Positions 7,911-19,845 of a stretch of 37,241 bases of DNA are shown one piece after another (position 1 is the first letter of the stretch; every line of letters begins with the position of its first letter). The stretch comes from Akkermansia muciniphila. GTDB lineage: Bacteria; Verrucomicrobiota; Verrucomicrobiia; Limisphaerales; UBA9464. The stretch is from positions 1 through 37,241 of the forward strand of contig CAMAUY010000047.1 of assembly GCA_945861565.1 (NCBI GenBank). Reading direction: 5' to 3'. The notes under the pieces were generated by a model that was not told the origin of the DNA, searched no databases, and worked only from the letters and a program-made list of their open reading frames with translations. The position numbers and the translations under genes were made by a program.

Positions 7911-9971
7911 TTACTTCGGATGGCTTCTGGGATCGCTCGCCGAATGCGCCGCCGCCTGCTGCACCCATACTTTTAGTTCGGGAGAAAGGGAGGTAAACCG
8001 GATGCGTGTCTGGCTCGCAGCCCCAGTCACGACGCCGATTACTTTGGCGTAGATTTCACCGCTCGGATTAGCGCCCGCCACCGGTGCAAGCTCAATCTTC
8101 AGATTGCTGAGGGGAGCGAGCGCCACCTCGGATTCAATCCCGGCCTCCGTTGCGGACAACGCGACAAGGCGTCCGACATGAACCGTTCGTCCGAGGAATT
8201 TTTCCTCCAAAACCGTGAAAGCGATTGTCAGCGGCACCATCAGCGCATCAAGGGCCACCGACCGCGAGGGCAACAAAAGGTTGAACGGCTCGCCGATGCC
8301 GCCGACTTCATGCAACTGCAGGCTTTGCGCCGCTCCTTTGGGTTCGACCGAAAACTGCGCATCCAGCCGCAGCGGTGACTGGATTGCTGCACGGGTACTC
8401 TCGGAAATCAGGACCTGGCCGCCGGTGGTGAAGGATTCTATGCGCCCGGCCAGGTTAACGTTGAAACCCACCGCGGCGTATTTTGTCCGGCGTAGTGATC
8501 CGATGTTGCCGACGATCACCCGGCCCGTGTTGATGCCGATGCCCATTTCCAACTCGGTCGCCCCTTTCGCCTTAAGACGCTGATTGACGTCCGCCATCGC
8601 GAGTTGCATGGCCAATCCGCAGGCGACCGCTTTCGCGGCATGATCCTCTGAGGGCAGCGGCGCCCCAAAGAGGACAAGGATCGCGTCGCCGATAATCTCG
8701 TCAATCGTGCCGCCGTAACGGCTGATAACTTCCACCATCGCCTCGAGGTAGAGGTTCAGAAGCGCCACCACATGCTGCGGCGCCAGCCGCGCGATCAGCG
8801 CCGTGAAGCCGCGCAGATCAGACATCAGAATCGTGACTTCGCGTTCTTCGCCGCCCAACTCGAGGCCCTCAGGGGATTGCAGGATGCGCGTGGCAACCTC
8901 CTCCGATACGTATCGGCCAAAGGCGCGCCGCACCAGCTCATGGGCACGTCCCAACTCGACCAACCTCAGCCGGTCCAGATCGCGCAGCCGTTTTTTTTCC
9001 AGCGAGGCCTCGATGCGGGCGCGCAGAAACACGGGGCGGAACGGTTTGGCGATGTAATCTTCCGCGCCCTGTTCAATGCACCGCGCGATGCCGCCTTCCT
9101 GATCCAGCGCGGACAACATCAGGACCGGAATCTCGCGCAGCGCCGGGTCGTGCTTTATTTTCAGCAACACTTGGTAGCCGTCGAGGCCGGACATGATGAG
9201 GTCCAGCAGCACGAGGTCAAACGGGGATGAACGGAGCAGGCGCAGCGCGTCAACGCCATTCGCCGCCGTTTGAACCGTGTAGCCATCGTGCTGCAACCGC
9301 CGGCTCAACATGTCGCGGTTGGATTCGTCATCGTCCACCACCAGCAGCCGGCCGTGGACCTCGCGGGCGCGCGCGGTGGCACTGGCGGCCGGGGATTGGA
9401 ACGTGATGCCCGGAGAGAGGATTCTGGAGCCTTCGAATTCAGATCCGAGCACCGACGCCCCGTCAGCCCCGGTAACCGTGGGCAACAAATGTTCCTCCAT
9501 CAACCCCAGCCACAAGGCGGCGGCGTCCCGGATCTTGCGCAGGTCTGGCAGATATTTCTTGCGGCTAATTTCCTCGGCCTGCTCTTGCAGGATCTCGCTG
9601 TAGCCGATGATCTGATTGACCGGCGTCCGCAGATCGTGGCAGAGCCGGTGGACATCGCCCCGCTTGGTCTCGAACGTTTCCTCGTCGAAATACTCGGTGA
9701 TCAATGCTTCCAACTGGCGACCACCGGCGTGAATCTTTGCCAGATCGGGAGCAAATATCGCAGGCAACTGCTCGTCCTCCTGCAACATTTCGCAGTAGCC
9801 GAGGATGTGATTGATGGGCGTGCGCAGATCATGACGGATTTTGGAGAGATCGAGTTTTCGCGGCAATACGACGACGGGCGAACGAGGGGATTGCCGGGCC
9901 GCGTTGGCGGAACGCCGGCTCGCCGCGGCTTTCGCCGCCTTCGCTGCCTTCGCTTTGTCACTGCGGCTCAT
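7911..9971 (-). CDS. Dual histidine-box / receiver / class III cyclase fusion protein
   Basis: The 686-residue soluble protein has an Ala/Lys-rich start, then two phospho-acceptor boxes: KIRHDLRTPINHILGY (His47) and RLCHDLRTPVNQIIGY (His112). No HATPase domain follows. A receiver comes next (VVDDDESNRDM, acceptor DLVLLDLIMSGLDG with Asp257, Lys309). The class III nucleotide cyclase domain is at about 373-530, with putative metal aspartates in ILMSDLRGFT (Asp385) and EIIGDAILVLFG (Asp429), and VNLAGRIES. The C-terminal 90 residues may be PilZ-like, which is weak. The protein probably makes cyclic AMP or GMP under phosphorelay control, receiving phosphate from the neighbouring hybrid kinase. 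Its ATG overlaps the stop of the single-receiver gene (ATGA), indicating translational coupling. The absence of an ATPase domain is notable. Substrate specificity cannot be fixed, as the residue usually Asp/Thr before the conserved Gly is Ala. Confidence 0.88.
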   Translation of the reverse strand: MSRSDKAKAAKAAKAAASRRSANAARQSPRSPVVVLPRKLDLSKIRHDLRTPINHILGYCEMLQEDEQLPAIFAPDLAKIHAGGRQLEALITEYFDEETFETKRGDVHRLCHDLRTPVNQIIGYSEILQEQAEEISRKKYLPDLRKIRDAAALWLGLMEEHLLPTVTGADGASVLGSEFEGSRILSPGITFQSPAASATARAREVHGRLLVVDDDESNRDMLSRRLQHDGYTVQTAANGVDALRLLRSSPFDLVLLDLIMSGLDGYQVLLKIKHDPALREIPVLMLSALDQEGGIARCIEQGAEDYIAKPFRPVFLRARIEASLEKKRLRDLDRLRLVELGRAHELVRRAFGRYVSEEVATRILQSPEGLELGGEEREVTILMSDLRGFTALIARLAPQHVVALLNLYLEAMVEVISRYGGTIDEIIGDAILVLFGAPLPSEDHAAKAVACGLAMQLAMADVNQRLKAKGATELEMGIGINTGRVIVGNIGSLRRTKYAAVGFNVNLAGRIESFTTGGQVLISESTRAAIQSPLRLDAQFSVEPKGAAQSLQLHEVGGIGEPFNLLLPSRSVALDALMVPLTIAFTVLEEKFLGRTVHVGRLVALSATEAGIESEVALAPLSNLKIELAPVAGANPSGEIYAKVIGVVTGAASQTRIRFTSLSPELKVWVQQAAAHSASDPRSHPK

Positions 9972-10345
9972 GAATTGCCTGTACTTCCCAGCAGGGCGTC
10001 AATCTTTTCCAGCAAACGCGGGAGTTCAATCGGCTTGGTGTCGTAATCATTGCAGCCGGCCTCGCGCGCCCTGCGTTCATCTTCGGGCATCGCGTGGGCC
10101 GTCAAGGCGATGATCGGCATATGCTTGGTCTGCACGTCGGCCTTTAAACGCCGCGTCGCTTCCCAGCCGTCCATCACCGGCAGGCTCATATCCATGAGGA
10201 TCAGGTCCGGCCTTTCACGGGTGGCGAGGTCAATCGCCTGCTGACCGTCCACCGCAATGACAACCGCATGGCCCTTGCGTTCCAGTCGCCGGGAGAGCAT
10301 GTCACGGTTCATTTCGTTGTCTTCAACCAATAGGATTTTTGCCAT
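9968..10345 (-). CDS. Single-domain response regulator (CheY/DivK-like)
   Basis: This 125-residue receiver domain has no output domain. MAKILLVEDNEMNRDML supplies the acidic pocket, LILMDMSLPVMDGWEA the phospho-acceptor Asp, IIALTAHAM the Thr switch and YDTKPIE the conserved Lys. It is probably a phosphate shuttle between the giant hybrid kinase 34 bases upstream and the receiver-cyclase downstream, whose start codon overlaps its stop. The ATG at 10345 begins the receiver fold; a longer in-frame start at 10396 would lie inside the kinase gene's end. No Shine-Dalgarno is seen. Instead a 14-bp tandem duplication spans the start codon. Confidence 0.92.
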   Translation of the reverse strand: MAKILLVEDNEMNRDMLSRRLERKGHAVVIAVDGQQAIDLATRERPDLILMDMSLPVMDGWEATRRLKADVQTKHMPIIALTAHAMPEDERRAREAGCNDYDTKPIELPRLLEKIDALLGSTGNS

Positions 10346-10357
10346 AGGATTTTTGCC
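10330..10357. repeat. 14-bp perfect tandem duplication over a start codon
   Basis: ATAGGATTTTTGCC is present at 10330-10343 and again at 10344-10357. On the minus strand it reads GGCAAAAATCCTAT twice, so the ATG of the single-receiver gene sits at the junction of the copies. Confidence 0.9.
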
Positions 10358-10379
10358 ACCGGATTGCCGGTTTGTGGAC

Positions 10380-13300
10380 CTACACGTCGTTATCAACTTT
10401 GCCCGTCATTAAGGCGCGGACCAACTCCAACACTTCGTCCTGGCTGGTCGCGCCCTTTTGTATAATTCGCTCCACCCCGCCATTGAGCCGCCGTCGGTCT
10501 TCCTCCGTCAAATCCTTCGCCGTAATGACGATCACCGGAATGCGCTCTGCGTCGCCGCGCCGTCGCAAGGCGTCCATGAATTCAAACCCATCCATCTCCG
10601 GCATCATCAGGTCGAGCAAAATCAGGGCAGGCACGGTGGCGTCCAGCTTCACCAAGCCCACTTTGCCATTCTGCGCCTCCACCACCTGCCAGCCATCTTT
10701 CTCCAAGGTGCGCCGCAACATCTCCCGCGCGGAGGGATCATCTTCAATTACCAGGACAGTCTGCTGCCCGGCGGGCTTGCGATACTTCTCGAGCACGTGA
10801 TGCAACCGCTGAAAATCGATCGGTTTGGTGAAGTAATCTGCCGCACCCAGGGCGAAACCCATCTGCTTGTCGTCCACGATCGTCAGCATGATCACCGGAA
10901 TGTCCGCCGTCGCCGGATCGGCTTTCAACGCGGTCAACACGGACCAGCCGTCCATGTGCGGCATCATCACGTCCAACGTGATCACGGCCGGCATAAGTTG
11001 CTTCGCCATTTCGAGGCCGCGTTTGCCATCCGCTGCGAGTTCCACGCGGAAGCCGTCCTTCTCGAGCGAACGCCGCATCAAATCATGAACCGCCGGATCA
11101 TCGTCAATCACCAGCACGGTGGAATGTGAATTGCGGAGCGCGGAGGGCGGTGTGGCGCTGACCGTCGCAGTCGCCGCTGGAAGGGTAGAATCCTTGACCT
11201 GGGCGGGCAGCGTGACGGTGAAGGTGCTGCCCTTCCCGTGCTCGCTTTGCACCGTGATATCCCCGCCCATCATCTGGCAGAACTTGCGACTGATCGCCAG
11301 GCCCAGTCCCGTGCCGCCAAACTTCCGGCTCGTCGAAGCATCCGCCTGCATGAAGGCCTGGAAGAGTTTGGCCAACTGCTCCGGCGTCATTCCGATCCCC
11401 GTGTCGCTCACGCGGAAAGTAATCAGTGAGCAGGGGCCAGTAATGCCAGTAATCAGTGAACAGTGATCAGTATTCAGTGAACCGGGGCCAGTAATCAGTG
11501 AACAGTGATCAGTATTCAGTAGGGACGGCGGACTTGTTGATGCCGACTGACTTCTGGTCACTGCCGACTGACTTCTGGTCACTGACGACTGATTACTGAC
11601 CACTGATGACTGATCACTGCCCCCCGCCGACTGACTACTGATCACTGACGACTGATTACTGATTACTGATGACCGATTACTGACTACTGGCCCGACTCGC
11701 AACCGAATGACCCCGTGCTCGGTGAACTTGCTCGCGTTGCTCAGCAGGTTGAACAACGTCTGCCGCACTTTCGTCACGTCTGCGCGCATAGAACCGAGGT
11801 CCGCCGGGCATTCCACTTCCAGCGTGTTGCCGTTCTTTGTGATGAGCGGCTGCACCGTCGCCGCCACGTCCCGAACCAGTTTGGATACGTCGAAGTCTTC
11901 GAGGTAGAGCGTCATTTTACCGGACTCGATCTTCGAGAGGTCCAGCACGTCGTTGATCAAACCCAAAAGGTGTTTGCCGGCACCGTGGACTTTCTGGAGG
12001 TCGGGAATGAAGCCCTGCTGGCCGAGGTCCTCTGCTTCCTCCTGCAACATCTCGCTGTAGCCGATGATGGCGTTAAGCGGAGTGCGCAATTCGTGAGACA
12101 TGTTCGCCAGGAAACTGCTCTTCGCTCTGTTCGCGTCCTCTGCCGCTTCGCGCGCCAAGTCGAGTTGGCGGTTGGATTCCGCAAGAGCGGCGGCCTTGGC
12201 TTCGAGCGCGAGGTGGGCAGCGCGTTCCTGCTCGAGCATTTGCTCACGCAGCCGGTCGGCCTCTCGGCGTTTGCGCACGTAGAGCGAACGGGCGATGAAC
12301 GCCCAGATCAGCAGACCGCCGGTCGTGCCACCAAACGGCCCCATGATCCACGCGTTGAGAAACCACGGCGGGACGATGCGCAGCGGCACCAACGTCGGCA
12401 GCGAATAGTTCAGGTCACGATCAATGAATTGCACCGCCAGGGTGTGTTCCCCGGTCTCCGGCGCATTCCACACGAATTGCGGTTCCGTGAGAACTTGCCA
12501 ACCCCTGCGAGCGCCGACATCCCTGCCGGCGGGTTGCGACTTGACCCCTTCGCCGGCGCGGACGCCGGCGCTCCCAGGTTCCAACTGCCAAGTCCTGCTG
12601 TCTCGCAAGGCCTCCGCCGTGGGCCGTCCGGCGACGACCTGCCAGCGAAACCGGCGGAGTTCCGAGCGGGTCTTGTAGTCGGCCACGGCAATCTTCAGGT
12701 CGACCCGCCGTCCGCGTTCGATCGACGGCAGCGCCTCTCCCGGCTCGTAGGTTTTGTCCAGCAGTACCGTGACGCGCGGTGCCGGCGCGGCAACGCGTGG
12801 TGCCACATAACGCGTGACGCCTCGATCCGTGCCGAACCAGAGAGCGCCGGATTTATCCTCGCAAATCGTGCGGACATCGCTGCCGGCCAGACCATCGGCC
12901 TTCGTCAAGGTGGACCACACCGCGCCGTCAAACCGGCTCGCACCAGTCCGGGTGCCGAACCACAGCACCTTCTGGCGGTCGCGATAGACACATTGGACTA
13001 TATTATTTACGAGCTGCCCTTTTGATTTCGTGATGCGCGTGAGTTCTTTGCCGTCAAACTGGAACGCTCCCTCATCCGTCGCAATCCAGAGCGAGTCATC
13101 CCGGTCGATGAACAGGCCGAACACATAGTTTCTGAAGGAACCGGACCCGGTGTTCAAAGGTTGAAATCGTTCGCCATCAAAGCGCCAAACGGAAGATCCT
13201 TGGATGGGTACTCCCGTGACCGTCGATGCTGCCCAGACCGTCCCTTTGGAATCGCAAACGACGCTCGAAATCCGCCTCCCGCCGGGACTCGGGAAATTCT

Positions 13301-15929
13301 GCCAACGCCCCTGTACGAGATGGGATAAACCACTCCCAGTCCCAGCCCAGACAGATCCATCCGGCGCTGCTGCCATCGCGTACGCGCCGTCCAGTGGCAA
13401 GCCGTCCGCCGAAATAGAACGGATGAAGTTTGTGCCGTCGAAGCGGATGACCCCGTCACGGCGCGATGGCAGCCACAAGACGCCATCACGGGGCTGCGCC
13501 AGCGAGCCAGGAATGCTCATTCGATTGACCTCGGCGAGAGGAGTGAACTGCCGCCCGTCGAAGCGAGAGAATCCGTCAACGGGATTTCGAGGTCCCGCTG
13601 ATGCGTCGGGGCCAAACCACACCGCACCATCCGCAGCCACGAAACTGGACCAGGTGGAATTCTTCGCCAAACCATCCGCGGTGGTGTAGCTGATGAAAGT
13701 CGTCGGATCGTACCGGCCAGCACCAGAATCATAACTTCCGAAGTACATCACGCCGTCCGGCGAACTGGTCACGAATATAATCAAGTCGCTCGGCAGGCCG
13801 TCCTCCTTGGTGAAGTTCACAAAATTTGTCCCATCAAAACGCGAAGCTCCGCCGTCGCCCGCAAACCAGACTGCGCCATCCGGAGCGATGTGGGTGCAGT
13901 TGACAGATTCAAGCCCAAGTCCCTGGCTCCGGCCGTACCTGACGACATTCGTTCCATCATAGCTCGCGGCCCCACCGCTAACGCCAAACCAAACCTTGCC
14001 ATTCGCAGCGACGCTCGGGGTATCTATGAAGCCCAGATCCGAGCCCGATTGTCTGGTCACGTTGACGAAGTTGGTCCCGTCGAAGCGCAGCAGACCGGCA
14101 CGGCTTGCCATCCAGATGATTCCCTTCCCGTCACCCGCCATTTTATGGACGCTGCCCGGCGGCCCGTTCGTTCCCGTGAAATAGGAAAACGTCTCGCCAT
14201 CGAAAGAGAAAATGGTGGCCGGATCGGCGCGTATCGACCCAAACCACACCTTCCCGTCCGGGGCCGCATAAATGGCGTCAATGAATTGAGTGTTGGCCAC
14301 TTGATCGCCCGTCCATTTGTCGATTTTCTTTCCGTCATACCGGGCAATGCCAGTCTGAGTGGAGAACCAGATATTTCCCCGGCTGTCGCGGGCCATGTTC
14401 TGGACGAAATTGTCCGGCAGGCCGTCATCGGTGGTAAAGTTGACGAATTCGTGGCCATCAAACCGAGAAGCCCCGCCCTGGGTGGCAAACCAGACCGACC
14501 CGTCCGGCTCGATCAGAATCTTGCGGATTTGGCCATCATTCGCCAGGCCGCGCGCGGTGTTGAAGACTTCCCACGCCCCTTTTTTCAAGGGTGGAAAGCG
14601 CAGGTCAATGTTCGCGACGGACTTGCCCGTGGCCGCCTCCACCAGCCGGCGATCCGCCTGGTAGACATATCCGTTGGCCCCACTGGCGCGAATGCGGTAG
14701 GCACCGGGCCGAAGATTGCGGAACGTGAATTCACCCCGGGCATCGCTCGCCGCAGTGGCGACCATCCGCCCGGAAACGGCGTCCTCCGCCTCAGCCAGCG
14801 CGCGAACCTGCGGCGCTCCGTCCATGGCCAAAAGCGCGCCGGAGAGGGTGCCGGATGCGGCCAATGCCAGATCGAATCGGGCCGGAGTTTGGGGAGTGAC
14901 GGAAATATTCGTGCCCCATCCGGCAAGCGTGCCCAATTCCGAGAACAGATCGTAGGTTCCGGGCACATACTTGAACCCTATTTCGTAAGCCCCACTGGCA
15001 TCGGTCAGCGTGGTCGCCACCACCTCGCGGTCTCGGTCAATGCGAACGGCGGCACCCGCCGCAGGCTTCCCTGCGCTATCGGTCACCCTGCCTGAAAACA
15101 TGGCCAAGGGAATCAATTCCCCGGGCGACGGCAATGGCGCGAGGACAATTCGGGCATTGCCGACCAGCTTTGTTGCGTTGGCCCGCCCTGACTTGTCGGC
15201 AGGAGTCTGATCATCGAAGTTGAGCAGGCAGACCAAGTCCGGCTCCTGGCCGGTCAACCGCCGGAACAAGTTCTGACGAATCTGGTCGCCCGTGCGTGCG
15301 CCGCGCCAAACGCGGAACTCATCCATGAATGCCTCCGTGTCGGTAATGTAGTAGTACACATTGTCTTTCCAATTGTCGCGCCCGAGACGGTTGCGTCCGC
15401 CTTGCTGAAGGCCATTGAAGGGTGTCCGGTTCGGGGTGGAAGCTGTGAGCACCCCGTCTACGTAAAACTGGGCACGATCCCGGGCGATGACCGCCGCAAA
15501 GTGAAACCATTGATTGGTGCGGAAGAGATCCCGGACGACCAGGGCGGTATAATTATCACCATTCCCATGGCCATCTTTTGGAATGACTAACGCGACGTGC
15601 GGGCTCGACCGAACTCGTGTCACATAGACTGCGCGATTTTCGATGCCGAAATCGAAAAAACGCCGCCATTGGCCATCATCCATCCACTTGACCCAGCCTT
15701 CGATGGTGACTTCTTCGAGGTCGTTGAACGCGCCGCTGGGCAATTCGAGGAATCCATTCGTGCCACCGAGCGAAAGCACGTAGTTGGGCGCGGCGGGCTG
15801 GGCGTGGAGCGGTGCGACTGGCACGAACAGGACAATGAAAATCCAAAAGGCCCCGACGATTTGCCGCCAAGACGCTCCGCGCGGCGCGTGTGTTGATGGG
15901 CTCCGCGTCGGAGCTTTGATCGTCTTCAT
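10380..15929 (-). CDS. Giant propeller-sensor hybrid histidine kinase (LamG, two-component regulator propeller, Y_Y_Y, HisKA, HATPase, two receivers)
   Basis: The 1849-residue product has a signal/anchor at about 23-44, then a LamG-like domain (about 47-225) and two carboxypeptidase-regulatory-like beta domains (about 270-420). I count 14 two-component-regulator propeller repeats (pattern DG-VWF-T-G-SRFDG-F), consistent with two seven-bladed propellers. A Y_Y_Y domain, one membrane helix (about 1193-1212) and a coiled coil follow. HisKA ([19 protein letters not shown], His1279) and HATPase (N box [11 protein letters not shown]1 DTGIGM about 1507, G2 GGTGLGL) come next, then two receivers (DVMMPHMDG, about Asp1653; DLMMPEMDG, about Asp1773). 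Relatives sense glycans or nutrients in the periplasm. LamG at the front suggests a carbohydrate ligand. GGAG lies nine bases before the ATG. Two in-frame repeat insertions break the Y_Y_Y and ATPase domains, so kinase activity is uncertain. It heads the signalling cluster. Confidence 0.92.
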   Translation of the reverse strand: MKTIKAPTRSPSTHAPRGASWRQIVGAFWIFIVLFVPVAPLHAQPAAPNYVLSLGGTNGFLELPSGAFNDLEEVTIEGWVKWMDDGQWRRFFDFGIENRAVYVTRVRSSPHVALVIPKDGHGNGDNYTALVVRDLFRTNQWFHFAAVIARDRAQFYVDGVLTASTPNRTPFNGLQQGGRNRLGRDNWKDNVYYYITDTEAFMDEFRVWRGARTGDQIRQNLFRRLTGQEPDLVCLLNFDDQTPADKSGRANATKLVGNARIVLAPLPSPGELIPLAMFSGRVTDSAGKPAAGAAVRIDRDREVVATTLTDASGAYEIGFKYVPGTYDLFSELGTLAGWGTNISVTPQTPARFDLALAASGTLSGALLAMDGAPQVRALAEAEDAVSGRMVATAASDARGEFTFRNLRPGAYRIRASGANGYVYQADRRLVEAATGKSVANIDLRFPPLKKGAWEVFNTARGLANDGQIRKILIEPDGSVWFATQGGASRFDGHEFVNFTTDDGLPDNFVQNMARDSRGNIWFSTQTGIARYDGKKIDKWTGDQVANTQFIDAIYAAPDGKVWFGSIRADPATIFSFDGETFSYFTGTNGPPGSVHKMAGDGKGIIWMASRAGLLRFDGTNFVNVTRQSGSDLGFIDTPSVAANGKVWFGVSGGAASYDGTNVVRYGRSQGLGLESVNCTHIAPDGAVWFAGDGGASRFDGTNFVNFTKEDGLPSDLIIFVTSSPDGVMYFGSYDSGAGRYDPTTFISYTTADGLAKNSTWSSFVAADGAVWFGPDASAGPRNPVDGFSRFDGRQFTPLAEVNRMSIPGSLAQPRDGVLWLPSRRDGVIRFDGTNFIRSISADGLPLDGAYAMAAAPDGSVWAGTGSGLSHLVQGRWQNFPSPGGRRISSVVCDSKGTVWAASTVTGVPIQGSSVWRFDGERFQPLNTGSGSFRNYVFGLFIDRDDSLWIATDEGAFQFDGKELTRITKSKGQLVNNIVQCVYRDRQKVLWFGTRTGASRFDGAVWSTLTKADGLAGSDVRTICEDKSGALWFGTDRGVTRYVAPRVAAPAPRVTVLLDKTYEPGEALPSIERGRRVDLKIAVADYKTRSELRRFRWQVVAGRPTAEALRDSRTWQLEPGSAGVRAGEGVKSQPAGRDVGARRGWQVLTEPQFVWNAPETGEHTLAVQFIDRDLNYSLPTLVPLRIVPPWFLNAWIMGPFGGTTGGLLIWAFIARSLYVRKRREADRLREQMLEQERAAHLALEAKAAALAESNRQLDLAREAAEDANRAKSSFLANMSHELRTPLNAIIGYSEMLQEEAEDLGQQGFIPDLQKVHGAGKHLLGLINDVLDLSKIESGKMTLYLEDFDVSKLVRDVAATVQPLITKNGNTLEVECPADLGSMRADVTKVRQTLFNLLSNASKFTEHGVIRLRVGPVVSNRSSVISNQSSVISSQSAGGSDQSSVVSNQSSVTRSQSAVTRSQSASTSPPSLLNTDHCSLITGPGSLNTDHCSLITGITGPCSLITFRVSDTGIGMTPEQLAKLFQAFMQADASTSRKFGGTGLGLAISRKFCQMMGGDITVQSEHGKGSTFTVTLPAQVKDSTLPAATATVSATPPSALRNSHSTVLVIDDDPAVHDLMRRSLEKDGFRVELAADGKRGLEMAKQLMPAVITLDVMMPHMDGWSVLTALKADPATADIPVIMLTIVDDKQMGFALGAADYFTKPIDFQRLHHVLEKYRKPAGQQTVLVIEDDPSAREMLRRTLEKDGWQVVEAQNGKVGLVKLDATVPALILLDLMMPEMDGFEFMDALRRRGDAERIPVIVITAKDLTEEDRRRLNGGVERIIQKGATSQDEVLELVRALMTGKVDNDV
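11419..11690. repeat. Orientation-switching heptamer array inside the kinase ATPase domain
   Basis: From 11419 to about 11520 the plus strand is a run of 7-bp units (GTAATCA, GTGAACA, GTGATCA, GTATTCA). From about 11545 to 11690 the units are the reverse complement type (ACTGATT, ACTGACC, ACTGATG, ACTGATC). A 33-bp stretch is exactly repeated at 11446-11478 and 11488-11520, and a 21-bp unit at about 11544-11585. The array is translated in frame as about 90 residues, partly with 7-residue periodicity ([21 protein letters not shown]). Confidence 0.9.
12492..12591. repeat. MITE-like palindromic element translated inside the Y_Y_Y domain
   Basis: The near-direct repeats AACTTGCCAA (12492-12501) and AACTGCCAA (12583-12591) flank about 80 bases whose ends are inverted: CCTGCGAGCGCCGAC and, on the opposite strand, CCTGGGAGCGCCGGC (13 of 15 match). 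Removing 12502-12591 (90 bp, in frame) restores a natural Y_Y_Y sequence (RTWQ joined to VLTEPQFVW). The inserted 30 residues are Gly/Ala/Arg-rich. Confidence 0.8.
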
Positions 15930-16195
15930 CCGGCATTCTCCAAACGTACCCAGGCGAGGCGCAAGGCGTTGTGCCGTTTTGCAATGAGTACCGTGCGCAT
16001 CAACAGATCGGTCCGATACTCGGCGACAACGTTGACCGCGTGCGCTAGAGATTGGCGGGCGGCGAGAATCAGATCGCGCACGTCGGTCAGCACCGCGCTG
16101 CGCGGCGGCAAAATAGCTCGCGCCTCAGCCCGCCTGAAGCGGATGACTGGTTTCCTGGATGCTGAAGTCACCGCGGCTTTGCACTTTGGCTTCAT
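15926..16195 (-). pseudogene. Short ORF containing a possible DUF1016 (YhcG-like) N-terminal scrap
   Basis: An 89-codon frame ends in an ATGA overlap with the giant kinase start. Residues 35-55 (about 16093-16031) read [21 protein letters not shown]. This looks like the start of DUF1016/YhcG-type PDDEXK nucleases, where the next segment should be a W-IG-I helix; that is absent. The first 30 residues are antisense-like and the tail is unrecognised. I regard it as decayed sequence. The alternative is a small leader peptide translationally coupled to the kinase. Either reading is weak. Confidence 0.3.
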
Positions 16196-16220
16196 ATACT
16201 TCCCGCCTGGCGCAGCGTTG

Positions 16221-16276
16221 CATGGGAGGGCGGATCAGGTCGAGCAGGATCAGGACAGGCGTGGCTTCGTCGGTGC
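16221..16276 (-). pseudogene. Scrap of a response-regulator receiver domain
   Basis: On the minus strand this stretch encodes TDEATPVLILLDLIRPP. It resembles the third strand of a receiver domain around the phospho-acceptor Asp (normally LVLLDLMMP-MDG). The MDG turn and all other receiver parts are missing, and the frame stops at about 16127. It is likely a relic of an additional regulator upstream of the kinase. Confidence 0.35.
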
Positions 16277-16522
16277 AAGACAAATGCGTTGTGCAACCCC
16301 CCCATGAAACCGTGCAACAAATCCCCGAGAACCAACGGCGCGAGCCCTACGCCGGACCCAATCGACGTGACTAGAACGAGTGGCGCGGCGGCGGCGGGAG
16401 GGAGCGGGCTTCGAGCCCCTGCGGTGTTTGAGCGTCAGGACTCGCGGGGGGCCTTCTGAGAAAAGGCAGAATTTTTCCCCCGCAAGTGGCTACCCATCCA
16501 GTGCGACACCCAATTGGGATCA

Positions 16523-16554
16523 GGACCTGCTCGAAGACACCTTCGAGCAGGTCC
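16523..16554 (-). terminator. Strong hairpin downstream of katG
   Basis: A perfect 14-bp stem (GGACCTGCTCGAAG and its complement) with a 4-base ACAC loop begins 48 bases after the katG stop. No U-tract follows on the minus strand, so it may act as an mRNA 3' stabiliser or a non-canonical terminator. Confidence 0.45.
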
Positions 16555-16602
16555 CCGGCCCGGGTAGTTTTGATGTACTACCTTTCTCAGCTGAGATCCG
16601 AG

Positions 16603-19496
<2,894 letters not shown>

Positions 19497-19502
19497 GGGG
19501 GG

Positions 19503-19532
19503 AGTCTAGCACGTAATTGTGGACTGAATCAA
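19503..19532 (-). promoter_or_regulatory. Candidate promoter giving a leaderless perR-katG transcript
   Basis: On the minus strand TTGATT (19532-19527) and TAGACT (19508-19503) are 18 bases apart. The predicted transcription start falls at or next to the GTG start at 19496, so the mRNA may have no 5' leader. Confidence 0.35.
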
Positions 19533-19791
19533 AAAAAATAATGGATGCAAATAATTGGTTCTATCCAGGCAGGCTGAAATTGGCAGTGAAGGGCACCCCG
19601 CGTGTTGGTCGCCCGGAACAGACCGGGTACCGCGGCGGCCTCTTGAAATTCCAGTCCCGAGAAGCCACAGGAGTTTCTTGACCGTACGAGGTGAGTGACC
19701 GCCAAGGAGCGTCTGAAATGTCGCCGACGATGAGTCAGGCCGTTTCTTTAAATCACTTCAGCCAACACCATCGGGCTGGCTGCAAATCCGA

Positions 19792-19819
19792 GCCGCCCCA
19801 GGATCGATCCTGCGGCGGC
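19792..19819 (-). terminator. Hairpin after the PQQ-propeller gene
   Basis: A 28-base dyad, GCCGCCCCAGGATC followed by GATCCTGCGGCGGC, matches at 13 of 14 pairs. It starts 26 bases beyond the stop at 19846. There is no T-tract. Confidence 0.4.
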
Positions 19820-19845
19820 CATCCGGTTTGGCCCAGATCCAGTTT

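Larger units (their letters stand above)
16196..16602. other. Intergenic region with decayed fragments
   Basis: Between the katG stop and the start of the kinase-side sequence there is no convincing gene. It contains the receiver scrap at 16221-16276 and the strong hairpin at 16523-16554. The remaining sequence is unremarkable. Confidence 0.5.
19497..19845. other. 349-bp intergenic region upstream of the perR-like gene
   Basis: No gene is visible. The perR-like end holds an A/T-rich stretch and the promoter candidate at 19503-19532. The other end holds a hairpin at 19792-19819 after the PQQ-propeller gene. I see no full PerR or Fur box, although ATAATGGATGCAAATAAT near 19540 is A/T-rich and weakly dyad-like. 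Confidence 0.4.

Noticed and set aside
11419..11690. CRISPR array
   Set aside because: Units are 7 bp and contiguous with no spacers, the array flips orientation, and it is inside a coding frame.
11715..13025. Plus-strand frame of over 400 codons opposite the giant kinase
   Set aside because: The minus strand there encodes propeller repeats, Y_Y_Y and HisKA; the plus-strand translation is antisense.
19530..19560. PerR or Fur box before the perR-like gene
   Set aside because: The A/T-rich sequence is only weakly dyad-like and departs from the known consensus; it also lies upstream of the proposed -35, so I left it as a remark.
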